A DNA stretch of 64,000 nt, from contig NW_004955470.1 of NCBI RefSeq assembly GCF_000276665.1, positions 973,220 through 1,037,219 on the forward strand. Reading direction: 5' to 3'. The position numbers and the translations under genes are program-made. The notes below the pieces were generated by a model that was not told the DNA's origin, ran no database searches, and worked only from the letters and a program-made list of their open reading frames with translations. The stretch comes from Chinchilla lanigera (Eukaryota > Chordata > Mammalia > Rodentia > Chinchillidae). Below are positions 47,401 to 59,879 of the stretch, one piece after another; position 1 is the stretch's first letter; each line of letters begins with the position of its first letter.

Positions 47401-49984
47401 CCTTGGAGTAAACAGTTTAATCATTTACATCCTCCAGAATATTTTACTGTGTGAGAGAAAATAAAGGATAAAGAGAAAAAGACAATGAAAAGGAAACAAT
47501 GGGAGAGGGGAGGAAAGAGGGAAACTGCTGGGAGAATAAAATGAAAGCACTTATTTCAGAAAGGAAGGTGGCCAGGTGCATAGAACTTTTGCTATTTAAT
47601 ATAAGAAAACTGAGTTACTGTTTTCAAAACACATTCTCTTGAACACAGACTCTTTACCCTAAACCACCTTAGAAGGGAACATCACCTTACACCCCACTTT
47701 TCTACACAAAGAGGCAGAATCTTTGGGAGGCAGCTGGTAGGAATATTTGATTATCAAAGTTTTGATGTGAGAGTCCATGCAAAGGAAACAAGAAATCATT
47801 CATTATGCTCTGACAACTTATAGCAATTCAAGTGCTATTACTTTTACTTTATTATCAAAGCCCCTGCGATCTTCCTCACTCATTGCATATACTAAGTCTT
47901 TTCATAGGAAAACCTCTGACTTACGGACAGAAGAACACAGCCCCGCATTAACCCACAGTGGACACACATGTTCGTACACACACAGGCGCGAAATGCAATC
48001 ACACAAGATGTGAGCCTGTCAGATGAATTTCAGTCTGGGCCTTTTTCAATCATTTATGTATAAAATCTTGTCTGCCTCTAATGCTGTTTCTTTCAGATTA
48101 CATGGATCTGCAAGAATGAGGAAACATTTTAAATGAAAAAGGAATCTAAGACGTACAAACAGCAGATAATATCACATACCAACTCCACTATTAGTGAAAC
48201 AAAAAATATATAAATAATTGCAAAAAAAATCAGCAAGGGAGAGTTTAGTAATGGAAAATTCCCCTGCAATTAAACAAAACAGTAATTTAGTGGAGATATG
48301 CCTGAATGAATTAGCATTTATTAATTGGTTCTCATAAAAACAATTTGTGTGTGTTGGGGAGGGGAATGTGGAAAGTATATATTTTCCTCAGGAAAAGATC
48401 CTCAAATGTTCATATCAAACTATGCCATTATCAGAATCTATTTTCTGAAAAATCCCAGTTCTCTCACTGGCAGGTTTTACCTGCACAGGGAGACCTGGGG
48501 CGCGAGAGGAAAAGCTCCCGCTAGAAAAGAAAGAATGAAGCTAGTCCCCTGTTCTTTTGATACACTTCCAAATGTGAAACTGGCAAGATCTGATATCCTT
48601 AGAAACATCCAGACTAGGTCTCCAAAGACTCCCAGGTGTCCTAACTCCTCTGAGGCACAGCTGGCTAACTGAGGCAGAGAAGGCAGCTTTGTAGTTCTGG
48701 TCCCCCCAGCCTGCTGGAGCATCCTGGCTGGCTCAGGCAGGAACTACAGTTTGTAATCTCAGCGAGGAGCTTGCTAGGGTTGACTGGTGCATGGATGTGT
48801 TTACTTTCTCTCGCCACAGTTGGTCTGCTTTCAGTTCTAAGCATTTTAAAGCTGCTCTATTTATCAATCCAAGAGGTGCCGACTTCTCAGCTGAGCTGAG
48901 AAGCTTTGAGCTCTGTGGTTCTGAGTACAGAAGAAGCCAAAAGATAAAAGAAACTGGTTTGCTTAAGTGGGGAATGAAGATGATTTTCAAGGGGGAAGGG
49001 TAGGGAATGCCTGAAGATTATTTCTGCTTTTGTCTTAGTTGAGACTTGGGGAAGGACTGAGACATTGGCCCCTGTCAGACCCCAACTCCCTTGAGAGGTA
49101 CACAAATCTTTAAGGGTGCAAAACACCCTCTAAGAGAGAATGTGCCCCCTACTGCTGTTCTTCAAAGGAATGTTTCCTTTTAGTTTCAGACTGGAGCAGC
49201 TTAACCCAAGTTCATTCAGGGAGGGAGCTGAAAGACATCCTGCCTAGGGAACACATGCAATGATTGTTCTAGCAAGGGTGCTAGAAGATGGTTCCTTTTG
49301 GAGAAAGAATGAGGGGTCGTCACCTAGTTTGAAGCTTCATTTCCCCAGGCCAGTTCACTCAGCCCGCAGTCGGTGACGCTGGGCCTCCCCAGCATTGTAT
49401 CAGGGTGTCCTGGGCTGAGATTTCCACCTTCTTTATTTATCTGTAGTAGTGGCACTTTTGAGGAGGTCTTTGAGGGTTGAGGATTATTGTCTCCTATCCA
49501 GAATTAGAATGACTGGCCCTTTGGGGTTACCAAAAGCCCCTCCAGCCCCTCTTTTGTCAAATGGGGACATGATAAACCCTATATAAGCTACTGGTCAGAA
49601 AAATCTTCATGGGATGATTTCTATTTTGAACCTATAATTCTTGTCACTGAGGCTAGTCCTTCCCCAGAAGTGGATCTGGATACAGACCAGCATCTTTTTA
49701 TTCAGGCATGTCTAAGGTTAATGGTACAGAAGTTTAAGGGTCTCCCAGAGATACCTGAGTCCTTTCTCTGTGTTTATTCTTGAGGATCCCCTCACAGTCA
49801 CATATGTCATATAAGATGGCAAGTGTTTTGGGGGCTCAGCACAGCCAGCTTTACACTGTGTCTTGCCCTGCCTATGCTACTTTTATGCCCAAAGAAAGAG
49901 AACTGATCCATAGGAGCTGAGCAAGCTGTGGACTTCGTGATCTTTCAGTAAGTGGAAGCTGTGATTCTCATCTCTGAGGACTGC
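47401..49984. other. PAX8 intron 2, no recognised elements
   Basis: Repeat-poor. 48180-48330 is AT-rich with TTAGCATTTATTAATTGG-like homeodomain cores. No gene or RNA seen. Confidence 0.35.
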
Positions 49985-50110
49985 TGTAGGTGTGGCATTG
50001 TGCTGAGAGGCATAGTCTCATCTCATTTAATTGTCACAACTCTGCCAGGCAGGTGCTGCTGTTGACATTTGTTAGAGAAGCGAACTGATACTCAGAGGAT
50101 GATCTGACTC
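49985..50110 (-). repeat. MIR SINE fragment
   Basis: 'ctcatttaattgtcacaact' then 'gaactgatactcagagg' resembles reverse MIR. Confidence 0.6.
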
Positions 50111-50279
50111 TAATTCCCCTTGCACTGGTCCACACACACCCAAAGTCCAGCTCATCAGAGCTCTGCGCAGAGTATGGAGGGACCCTGCTTGCAACCTCGG
50201 TAGAAACATAGCCAGAACACTTGGTATGAAGGTGCAAGTGTGGCATTCAGAGCCTTCTACCAGCTTGTTTTTCCTAATC

Positions 50280-50395
50280 ATTGTCTCCACCTCTCCAGCA
50301 GTTAATTCAAGTACATCCTTCTTGGCATGAGTCTCAGTCTTCCCATCTGTGAAATGGGGGAAGCAAGGAGTCACTGTCTCAATCCCCCTTCCTGG
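50280..50395 (+). repeat. MIR SINE fragment
   Basis: 'gtctcagtcttcccatctgt' followed by 'gaaatgggggaagc' is the MIR core. Confidence 0.5.
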
Positions 50396-51464
50396 AAATG
50401 CTCTGAAGAGGAAAGAGATGACCAACCGCTAGGAAAGACTTCTTTTACTAGAGAAGGGCTTTCTTTCAACATATTCCCAAGACTTCCGTGTTTCCACATG
50501 CACCAGAAAAAGCAGCCACCCTTGGGTACCTCAACAGATCAAGGCTGCAGGATCCGCCTTCCCTCCCTCGGCATCTCAAAACCATACTCGGCGTCTAAGC
50601 CCAGGTCCATTTTGGGAAGTAATGAGTGAGTGGCTGTGATGGAAGAAGCTTCAGAGTTACCAGGAAGATCTGCCCACTGTGCCAGGAACCGCACTGGCTG
50701 CCCAGTCCCCTGGTGGCACAGCCAAAAGTGCTGGAGTACTGGATGGGCTTTCCCCAAGGTTAGGATTATTCCTTGGGTCCCCCTCACTCAGGGGCTCAAC
50801 AGTGAGGCCTCTACTCCTTTGGGGCCTCCAGCTTGTCACCTTAGCCTGAAAGACATCTCATTTCAATGTTTTCACTTTTACATGTGCAGAGCAGCTGCCG
50901 AGCTCCTGGGCTGGTTGGGCTTCTCAGATGAAAACTGAGTCTTTGGTTTAAGCAGAAAAAGAGAGACTGAGGAGGAAAAGGCATGTCTTCTTTCCCTGCT
51001 TTTAACTTTTTCCTTTCTTCCCCTTGTCTTCAGCCATAATGGGCACCAGTTTTGTCTTTTTCACTTGTTTTCCTAATGGCCTTGGAGTGACCTGGGTGGT
51101 TAGTGCTAATTAGTCCACTGCGACACATTGTCAGTGTCAGGCCAGCGCAGCTGAGAGGTCCGGGAGCAGACTGCGGGAGGCATCTGGTAGGAAATGGCTT
51201 AATCTCCTGTCGTTGTGTGGACTGTGTGTTTGCACACACCCAGGGCCCTCTGTGTGTGTTGCATTTTTTATTCTTCAATGACTCCAGGAGAACAGCAGAA
51301 CTATTATTCCTGGGATCAACTCAGGGGCGAGAGGTGTCAAGAGGGTGAGGGACTTCTGAAAATCACTGTGGAGCCGGGGCCTGCTGCAGGCTTGTCAACC
51401 CAGAGTCCGTGCTCTGCAACGGTGGGAGGGGGCCAAGTGCTGGAGGCTTTGTTCTTGACCCAGA
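50396..51464. other. PAX8 intron 2, no recognised elements
   Basis: 51090-51200 is repeat-free with a GCTAATTAGTCC core and may be regulatory. Nothing else recognised. Confidence 0.35.
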
Positions 51465-51560
51465 CCTTGCTGTTTTCTCCTTCTGTGACCTTAGGCAAGT
51501 CAATTGTCTCTCTAGCCTTGATTTCTTCAAATCTATAAAAGACAGATGTTGGATGATTTC
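51465..51560 (+). repeat. MIR SINE fragment
   Basis: 'tctgtgaccttaggcaagtc' then 'cttgatttcttcaaatctat' matches the MIR core. Confidence 0.65.
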
Positions 51561-52539
51561 TAGGAAGTGATGTACATAAAACCAGTGTCTTCATCTGCCA
51601 CAGAGTGACTGCTGAGGACATTTTTCCCCTCTCCTATACAGTAGTCCCCAGGGAAGGGAGGTTTCTGAGGCATGTTTCCAAAGGTTCTATTGTCTTGGTA
51701 TTTCCTGTGGAACTCAAAGTGGGAAACTTCAAAATCAGTGCTGAAACTTTGCTCCATCTACATCTAGATGACATTAACACTCCATGTGGATAGATTAATA
51801 GGCCTCTGAGCTAGAAGTGTTGAGGCTAGATTAAGAGGAAGCATGGCAGATGCTGGCTGAGACCCCTGCGCCATTGTCAGCTGTTTGTAGCCCCATTGAG
51901 AAAATGATTTCTTATTTCATCTTACCAGAAAACCCGAATGGGCTGCTCAGTGGACTTTACATTGGAATTCAGAATATTCTAGGGACTTGGTGGAATTGGT
52001 CTGAAGGTGAAAATGCACTCACGTGGGTGTGCAGTTATGCTGTGTATGCAACTCAGACCGGGCTCCAGAAACACTTGTTTTGGGAACTTGCTTCTAATCA
52101 CCACAAAACTATTTTTTTTTAATTTTAAAAAGAGTGAAAAGCCACCAAGCTTGCTCTTTCTTCTGTCTTCTCTTTCCCTCCTTCCCCTACTACCTCTGAC
52201 TTGTACTTTCCTACTTTGTGCAATAGTGATCCACCTGTGGCATGCTAGCCACCCTTGGTTGACATTTAAAAGTGAGTAGCTGAGCACCAGCCTTTGCCTG
52301 GAGCTCTGTTCTGCTTTTTTGGCTTCAACACAGATTCCGGTTGAGCAGCATCAAAATGAAAGCGGTGGCAATGCAGTGACCTCCTGACGTGTACCGGGGC
52401 TCATTCGGTAATGAGCACCTGGCTGTGAATTTGAGATGGGAACCCCAAGGAAGAATGAGATCTTCAGGGACAGGGAGAGGATCAAGGTGGGAAATAGTAC
52501 CACAGTCAAGCTAGGAAACAGCTGGAATCTGAGGGTCAG
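51561..52539. other. PAX8 intron 2, no recognised elements
   Basis: Nothing recognised. Confidence 0.35.
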
Positions 52540-52750
52540 TGGTTTAATTCAATTTAACAAGTCTTCCTGGAGTGCCACCCACTACGTGCAGGGCACTATG
52601 CCAGCAACTGTTGCACTGGTGGCCATGGTAGTGGAGGTAAATAACTGGGCTTCTGTCAGGAAATGTGGTGACAGGCACTTTCTGGGCAGGCAGCAGGGGC
52701 CTTGTGATTTCCTTTCAAGAGGTCAATCCACAGAACCAGGGGGGGGAATA
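52540..52750 (-). repeat. L2 LINE fragment
   Basis: 'cactacgtgcagggcactat' then 'gccagcaactgttgcac' resembles the reverse L2 3' end. A G7-8 run sits at 52740-52747. Confidence 0.45.
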
Positions 52751-53489
52751 ATCAGAAGAAACAATTCAGAGACAGGAGAAGGACAGAACGCTGAGAAGCA
52801 GGATAACAGTAGTACTAGGGAGCCCCAGAGGTCACTTATCTTGAACAGTCACCCCAACACAACCATGCCATCACTGATAACAAATAAACCTCTTTTGGCC
52901 TCTGGATTCAGGTTGATCCTTAGAACACTGACCCTACCCAGCCTCACCAAAAGGCACCCTGTGTAGGACCATCCAGCTCCATGACAGTCCACACTAGGGC
53001 CCCAGCTCGGGGCAGCTGGCCAGCTCTAGACAAAACTGTAGATGCCAGTGCCCTGGAGACCTGGCCACTTGTGCCAAATGGAAACACTCACTGGGCATTT
53101 CCAGTGCTTAATCCCTGTGCCTGCACAGGTTTGCAAACTTCGTAGGACTTTTCCTTCCAGACCTCCCACCTCCTTTGATAGTAACACCAGTGTTGTCCTG
53201 AGACTCTCCCTTCTTCACGACCCGGCTGGGCCCTGGTAGCTGAAAAATTTCCATCGCCTGGGGAAATCTGAGGCCCAGGAGCACTTTGTGCCCCTGCCCA
53301 CACTGCTAACCATCTCCACCTTCCTGAAAGTCACTCTCTGTACCATGTGGTGTAAACAGCGTTGTGTACACCCTCCTATAGTTTATAAGCTATTTTTTTT
53401 CTGTGTTTTTCAATCTGTCGCACATAGATGGTACCCATCTTGGGGCAAGAGAACTGATCTTTCTCTTTTCGTGGAGCATAAAAGGGAAT
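52751..53489. other. PAX8 intron 2, no recognised elements
   Basis: Nothing recognised. Confidence 0.35.
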
Positions 53490-53640
53490 CTTTAAGAGGC
53501 TGGTCTTTAGGGTCAGACACACCTGGCTTGAATCCCTAGTCAACCCTGCTCCCTGTGTGACCTTGACTTTACCCCATGGTTCTGTCTCAGAGCGCTGCTA
53601 TGAAATGGGCTGAGGTCATGTCCGTGAAAGATGTGTTGCT
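53490..53640 (+). repeat. MIR SINE
   Basis: 'ggtcagacacacctggcttg' then 'aatccctagtcaaccctgct' and 'ccctgtgtgaccttgac' follow the MIR order. Confidence 0.65.
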
Positions 53641-54281
53641 CCACATCCCAGCTATCCTCAGCCAATCCAATGCCAACATCACCTTTCCCAAAGCCTTCCA
53701 AGATTTCTTTTCCTCCTTCCCAAACCCCCAAGTCCTAGTGCTGTATTTGCATGGCGTGTTTTGCAGTCTACTTTGCGTGGGAGCATTTATCTCTGCGGCA
53801 CTCACCTTCTAGGCTTGAGCTAGGTGACTGTCTGCTAGGAGGTAAGCTGTATACACCACAGGAGCTTCATTGGTTTTTGTTACACTTCATAGCTTATTGT
53901 TATGCCTAGACCCAGAGGTGTTCAAAACTTGGAGGATCATAGTGAGGCCCTGTCATCCCACTCTATTGGTAGGAAACTGACGCCCAGAAAGGTGTGCCTT
54001 GACCCAGGACTGACTACCTTTGTCACAGAGAAGTGAATCCTTAAACCAGGGCCCTCTCCCCGACCCTGTGGTGCCTGGCAATGTGTCAAGGGTCCAGTGA
54101 GGGCCTGCGAACGGGACCCAGACAGAGTGAGGAAGAGGGGCCTCCCTCACCTGCTGACAAGGAGTGGAAAGAGCTGCCAAGACACACAGACACACAGATG
54201 CACACACACCCACACACAACATGCACAGACGCATACTTACGTACAGCCAAGCCTGAGGGGAGAGAGGTGCAAAGGTTCTCA
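53641..54281. other. PAX8 intron 2, mostly unassigned
   Basis: A short reverse MIR trace at 53960-54000 and an ACAC-rich stretch at 54180-54230. Confidence 0.35.
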
Positions 54282-54372
54282 AGGTACAAAATTTAAGGAG
54301 GCTCTCCATCTAAGGCTCATGTAAGGGCAGGGATGGCCCTGAGAGGGAGTGCCTCCTTAAATTTTGTAACCT
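54282..54372. repeat. Strong inverted repeat (91-nt hairpin)
   Basis: Left arm 54285-54302 (tacaaaatttaaggaggc) is the exact reverse complement of 54351-54368. A T-T mismatch and four more pairs (54304-54307 with 54346-54349) extend it inward. Three pairs across a 1-nt bulge extend it outward. That makes 25 pairs, a loop of about 38 nt and an overall size like a pre-miRNA. It may instead be a palindromic transposon remnant; no known family was recognised. Confidence 0.8.
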
Positions 54373-57300
54373 GGATGCCTGGCTGTCTTCAGTCCAGTCC
54401 CGCATATATGATACGCACACCCATTCACACAACAGGTACTCCCAGACAGATACAGTCATGCAGGCATATAGTACTCTCTCCCAGACACAAATGTAGTAGG
54501 AATAAATCTGTACAGCGTACATGTGTGTATGTTGAATGATGTCCTAAGCCTATGAATGATAAGAAAAAAAAAAGGCAACCAGAGAGGCTTCCTGCTCTCA
54601 GAGAACCCAAGACATTCCGCTATGAAATGATAGGAATAATTCATAAGCCCTAGTTGAATTCACAATTGCTAGGAAAGAAATGATAATGGATATGGTAGGG
54701 AAAGTGGGGTCCAAGTTGCCCAGGCAATGTGCTGTGTTTTGTGGGTCCATTTAGGCATAAGGCAACCGACCTGGACCTCCCTGTTCTTGTAACCTGTGGT
54801 TTGAAGTCTGAATGGAGGAACACTGATATCCAGCTGGGTTCCCCCATGCTCCTGCTGAAGTGACGGGGCAGGAGAGATCTTTGGGTTCATCATTATTTGC
54901 AGGTGAGGCCCCGGGGACAGTCAATCATTTGCCAGGGTCAGCCCCTAGCATCCCTGGGTTTCTGGAGCTCTACGTGACTCTTCATAGGTCAGGATGGAGC
55001 TACCCAGGGGGCAATGGCAACAGCAGTGAGCTCATCCTCCCAGATACGGCCTCTTGGCCCCTGAGCAGGCAGCATGGAGGGCAGGTAGCTGAGGGCTGTC
55101 AGGTGCACTCCTCTGCTCAGCCCACGAGAATGTGCCCTCTCACATTCCTTCATTCGGAATTCCCAAGCAACTGCTGTGCACCCTGGGGCTCCGTAGCTTT
55201 TGCCCCAGAGCCTAGGGAGCAGCTACCTCCCAGATCACACGTGCTTCTGATCATTAAAACCTGAAGAGAAAATATGAAAACCATCAACAGCCTCCTGGAC
55301 ACCCAGCATGAAGCTTATCACAGCACCCCCTGGACGTTACTTAAGATTTTTGCACGCAATGTGGTGTCATCTGGAATACTTTGTACATTGGATCAACCAA
55401 TATTTGTATAACTTTTATAAATTGGTGATCCTTCAAGCAGCGTTTTCTTGCAGGGTGAGCAGAGGTGCTTAATGATGTAATAAACATGAAACACTAGCAG
55501 GAAAATGTAAATTTGTGAGTAATATATCAAGTTTAAGGTATACTTTTTTCCATTAAAAACTCGCTACCTCATCTTTTCCTTAGGCATTAGGATCTGATAT
55601 AGCAGCGTGTTATGAGTTTTGCTATGTCAGGTTTGCTGTTTTGTGGTGGTCTTTGCAGAACACTGTGATCTTCCAGGTACCCTGTGTTTTCACAAATGTC
55701 AGAATAGCTGGTGTTGGCTTGAAGCTGGATTCATCTGATGTCCATGTAATGGCTCTAGCTCCCCAGTTATGTGAAGTGATGAGATTGACATGCTCCTGAC
55801 CAGCAGAAGGCATGCCTGGGACCCCTTCACTCACCTGTACTTTTCCTAACAACCCGCACATGGTATAGCACATGGGTGCTGATCATTTAAGGAACCCAGC
55901 TGCTTTGTAGCAGAGTAAGGACACACAGAAAAGAAGTGGGTGACTGGAGCAGGATCTCCCTTTACTCAGCTCCCCAGGTATTCACCCACTCACTCGTTGC
56001 ATCTTGTGTAGGTTGCTCCTTTGTCTTCTCAGCTCCTTGTGCATAGCTGGAGCCATGATGCCCCACCTTGAGATGTCCTCTGAAGATCTTGCTAACCCTG
56101 AAGTTTCCATTCTGGCCACTCATAGGGATCATGGTTTCTTTTGTCTTCTTGGTGTCATGGACTTCTTGGTCCCTTTCTGAGAAGGCTCCAATTTCCTGCT
56201 CGCCACTGTCCCATGAGGAGCCTCTTTCCTTTCCTCAGGCCAACTTATCTTGCTGAGTGGGAGCTTAGTCTGCATCCTATGCCAGATAGCCCCCTCTAGA
56301 AGCATCTGTGCCCTTTCACTCTCTGACTCTGGCTCCTCAGCTCTCCTGCCTTGCTTCTTCTAGCACCCAGAGGTGTGTCATGCAAATTTATCACCTCAGC
56401 TTGCTAAATAACACCCCGTTCTTATGAAATGCCTTCACCCAATCATGCATTCCAGGCCATGCAAGTTGTAAGTTCCAATTCCAAATGGCTGCAATGAGCA
56501 ATAAGGAAATGTTCACGGAGCCCTGCAGTTAGCAGACATGGAGTTAACCTTTGGTTTTATAGAACCCGCGATTCTATTCACCTCTGCCTTCCTGCTGACA
56601 TTCAAGAGAGAAAACAGCAAACTAATCTCTTACTTTTTGAAATCTCCCTTCTAGTCAAAGCGAGAAAGGAAGACTTCAGTCCAGCAAACATAAAATGCTA
56701 AGCTGGTGGGAAGGGGAAGCACGCTAGGCTGTGATCTGGTAGGGTGGTCCGAGGTGTGTATGGGGGTGCCACAAATGGTTCAAGGTCGGACCATCCCCAG
56801 CTGAGATGGGAACCCTAAAAGTGTTTGCTGTTTGCCTAAGTGCAGGAGACAGCAGTGGAAGGACAGGCAGAATTTAGACCATTGTGGGAAAACTTTACAA
56901 AAGAAGCCAGGCTGTAGCATTAATTCCAGTTTGCTATCAGAAAGTCTGTTTTAGGGCATTTTACTGACTTGTGCATGAAACTTCCATCTTTCGTTGGCCT
57001 GACCTCATGCTTCCGTGGCTGGCACTTTTTATGTCCTTTTTAGCTCTTTTGCCAAAACCACGTACCTCCTGACTCTGTCCCCTTTGGGCTTCGTGGTGTT
57101 TTATTAAGTGGAAGGAACAGCTGTGGCAGTAATCTGTGATAGCTGTATTAGTCACATTATCAAAATATTCTGATTTCTCTCCTCTCCTGGCCCTGTTCCC
57201 ATGAAACTTAGCCTGGTAATTTTCCAAAATAATCTTAGAGTCCTGCTTGCACTTCCTTTTAATACAATCATTAACAAACCTTTTGGGATCGACGGCTGGA

Positions 57301-57384
57301 GTACAATCAGAGAAGACTCTATCCCCCCTTACTGATCCTGTTTTCCACTATTTCTGTATGCAAACCCATGTTCCAGCCAACTAG
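54373..57384. other. PAX8 intron 2, no recognised elements
   Basis: 3 kb with no certain repeat or gene. 55380-55560 is AT-rich and repeat-free. 55620-55870 reads like old repeat text on the minus strand, but I could not name a family. Confidence 0.35.
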
Positions 57385-57770
57385 TCATTGTTTTCAAAAC
57401 ATACCATGTACGTTCCCATCTCTGGGCTTTTGCCCATTCAGTACCAGCTGCTTGAAACACCATCCAGGCTCTCACATCCTTGACAAAGCTCTGCTCCAGC
57501 TCCACCTCCTCCAGCAAGACCCTGTCAGGTACCCTCAACTTTTAATTATTGTCCAATCTTACTTCCCACCACACCTACTTGGTTCTTCTCTCTCAGCACT
57601 CAATACCAGTTGCTAACAAGCTAAGCTTGTCCGTCACTTATCTTCCTCCAGTGTCTTCCTGCTTCAGAAGAAGACAAAAGTAAGAAGTCTTCCAGACCTC
57701 TATATACCCTTAGCACTTAGACAAGTCCTACATGGACTGACGGCTCCACAAATGTTTATGTTGGTGATTT
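57385..57770 (+). repeat. L2 LINE 3' region
   Basis: 'tctgggcttttgcccattca', 'ctccacctcctccagcaaga' and 'ctgtcaggtaccctcaac' follow the typical L2 order. Confidence 0.6.
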
Positions 57771-58224
57771 TTTCCTAGCTCTCCAATAATATGTTTAATT
57801 ATCTTACGAGTTGACCAAATTTGTACATTTGGGATTTGTACAAGTTTTCCCAATGTGAAGCATACCTGATTCTTTCTGATGATATTGCTGTAATTCCTCT
57901 TCTATTTTTTTGTAACAAATGACAATGAGGGGACTGAAGAAATAGGGGATATAACCCTTCAGAGGACCAGATGCAGCCATGGAGGCTGGAACTGCTCCTC
58001 TGGACATATGCTTGGTTCTGCGGGTAGCTTTCTAGCAAACAAGATCAAATGCAGGGTAACCAGTTTGGACAGAAGTGGCCAATGGGAGATGTAAACAGAG
58101 GTAGAAACAGGAGCTGTCAGATGGTCATGGGTGTTGACTTGGCAGAGTGGTTGGTCAGATTCAGGGTGAGAGCATCTGTGAGGATCAAAGATTACATGAT
58201 TCTTATAAATCTTGTATGTTGATG
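57771..58224. other. PAX8 intron 2, no recognised elements
   Basis: Contains a minus-strand frame with clustered cysteines that I could not relate to any family (see rejected items). Confidence 0.35.
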
Positions 58225-58310
58225 CTAAAACTCCAAACGATGTCTGGCACATAGGATACGTATACTGTGCTTGGTGCTTAACAAATATTTTTAAGTGGAA
58301 GAATCTTTTC
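58225..58310 (+). repeat. MIR/L2 3'-end fragment
   Basis: 'gatgtctggcacataggata' then 'tggtgcttaacaaatatttt' is the MIR/L2 3' end. Confidence 0.5.
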
Positions 58311-58358
58311 CCTTCTCTCTTTGTCTGTGTCTGCCCCTGCTTCCTTTCCTTACTTCTG

Positions 58359-58535
58359 TCCTTCCTTCCTTCCTTTCTTCCTTCCTCCTTCCTCCCTCCC
58401 TTCCTTCTTCCTTCCTCCTCCCTCCCTTCCTCCTTCCTCCCTTCTTTCTTCCCTCCCTCCCTTCTTTCCTTTCTTCCTTCCTCCCTTCTTCCCTCCCTCC
58501 CTCCCTCCCTTCCTTCCTTCCTTCCTTCCTTTTCT
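58359..58535. repeat. (CCTT)n/(CCTCC)n polypyrimidine tract
   Basis: About 177 bases of nearly pure C/T on the + strand in CTTC and CTCC units with internal mirror symmetry. Confidence 0.95.
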
Positions 58536-58666
58536 TGGCTTCAGAGATATATTTCTCATCTAGTCTCTAATCCAGAGATGCTTCAGAAGTTCCTGGATTT
58601 TGTTAGTAAACAGCCTCCTGGGAATATATATCTTTCATAAGCTCTCAGGGACTCTTCTGTGATCAG

Positions 58667-59081
58667 TGCTATGGTTGGATATGGTTTGTTCCCAGAGGTT
58701 CATGCGCTGGAAGGTTTGTGCCCATTGTAACTACACTGAGAGTTTGTAGAGACTGTGTGAGATGGAGCCTAGCAGGAGGTAATCAGGTTATAGAAGCTCC
58801 CCTGTCCCCATCACAAGAGTGAGTTGGTTCTTGCAGGACTGGACTAGTTACCATGAGAGTGGATGGTTACAAAGTGAAGCCACCCTATGTGTTTGGCTTC
58901 TTCCACATGCACTCTGGCCATGTGATATACCCTGTATGACATCATGAGGCCATCACTAGCTGTGGCTGCCTGAGCTTGGACTGTTCAACCTCCAAAGCCA
59001 TGAGTCAAACTAAACCTCTTGTCCTTATTAAATACCCACTTGCAAGTGTTTTGTTAGAGCAACACAAAGTGAACTAAGATG
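58667..59081 (+). mobile_element. Solo ERVL-MaLR LTR with 5-bp target duplication
   Basis: Begins 'tgctatggttggatatggtt', contains 'agcctagcaggaggtaatca', 'ccatgagtcaaactaaacct' and 'gttagagcaacacaaagtga', and ends 'actaagatg'. Identical flanks ATCAG at 58662-58666 and 59082-59086. No internal sequence remains. Confidence 0.88.
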
Positions 59082-59879
59082 ATCAGCATTTGATCTACAG
59101 TTGCCCACCACAGGCCTGTCCATGTGGAGCTTCTTATACTGACCCACTGGGGACACAGCCTTTGTCTATCCATGTTGCTAACTTCTTCCAGAGCCATCCC
59201 TCTGGCTGTGGGCAGGAGCTGATCGGACTTGGACAGTTTCACAGTCTGGTTGTTCACAATCCACCTAACCATACAAGATGGCACTTTTACCTATAAATGG
59301 GGTTCACAATGCTTGCCCCATCCCCCCTTGTAGGGTTGTGGTGGAAACACATCCCTCATGCACCCAAAAGCCAACAGATGTTTGCTGACTTGAAGAAACT
59401 TTAGGAGTCATTCTCTTAACAGTGATTTGAAAGGGCTGTGAATGTTAGGGCAATGCATAGCCATCCTTTAGACTGGATCCAGGGTTGAAAAGTTCTCAAA
59501 AGGAGAAGCACGGAGGTCCCGAAAGCCTAAGGCCAACCTAACCCAACAGGGTGTGAGTAATGGGCAATTGCCTGGAGGTTTGTTGTGTTGATATACTAAT
59601 GCTCTTCCATTTATTATTATTGTTGTTGTTAATTGTGCCACATGAGGGATGGATAAAGAAAGAAGATGAGATTCTAGAAGAAGCATGGTGATATCAAGAA
59701 AAGAAGGTGACTTAGAAAGGGTCAGATGTAAGAAAGTGCTTTTTCTCTACCTGCCCGATAGAACTGGTGATATTGGATAGTCACTTGGAGGGATACTGGA
59801 AGGGCAGCTAACTATCCCGGTGTAGCAGTCCACGGGGGCTTCCTCACACCTGTTGTGTCCAGCTCAGGGTTAAAAACTC
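59082..59879. other. PAX8 intron 2, no recognised elements
   Basis: A short TTATTATTATTGTTGTTG run at 59611-59630; otherwise nothing recognised. Confidence 0.35.

Noticed and set aside
52436..52966. Plus-strand frame of 176 residues
   Set aside because: Overlaps an L2 fragment, has no domain and no splice context.
57804..58007. Minus-strand frame with clustered Cys residues (…TCTNPKCTN…)
   Set aside because: Briefly looked like a zinc-binding exon, but only two cysteines are spaced usefully, no family was recognised, and the flanks show no convincing splice sites. A protein search would settle it.
58212..58640. Pro/Ser/Leu-rich frames and their Lys/Glu/Gly-rich antisense
   Set aside because: They are translations of the CCTT/CCTCC simple repeat.
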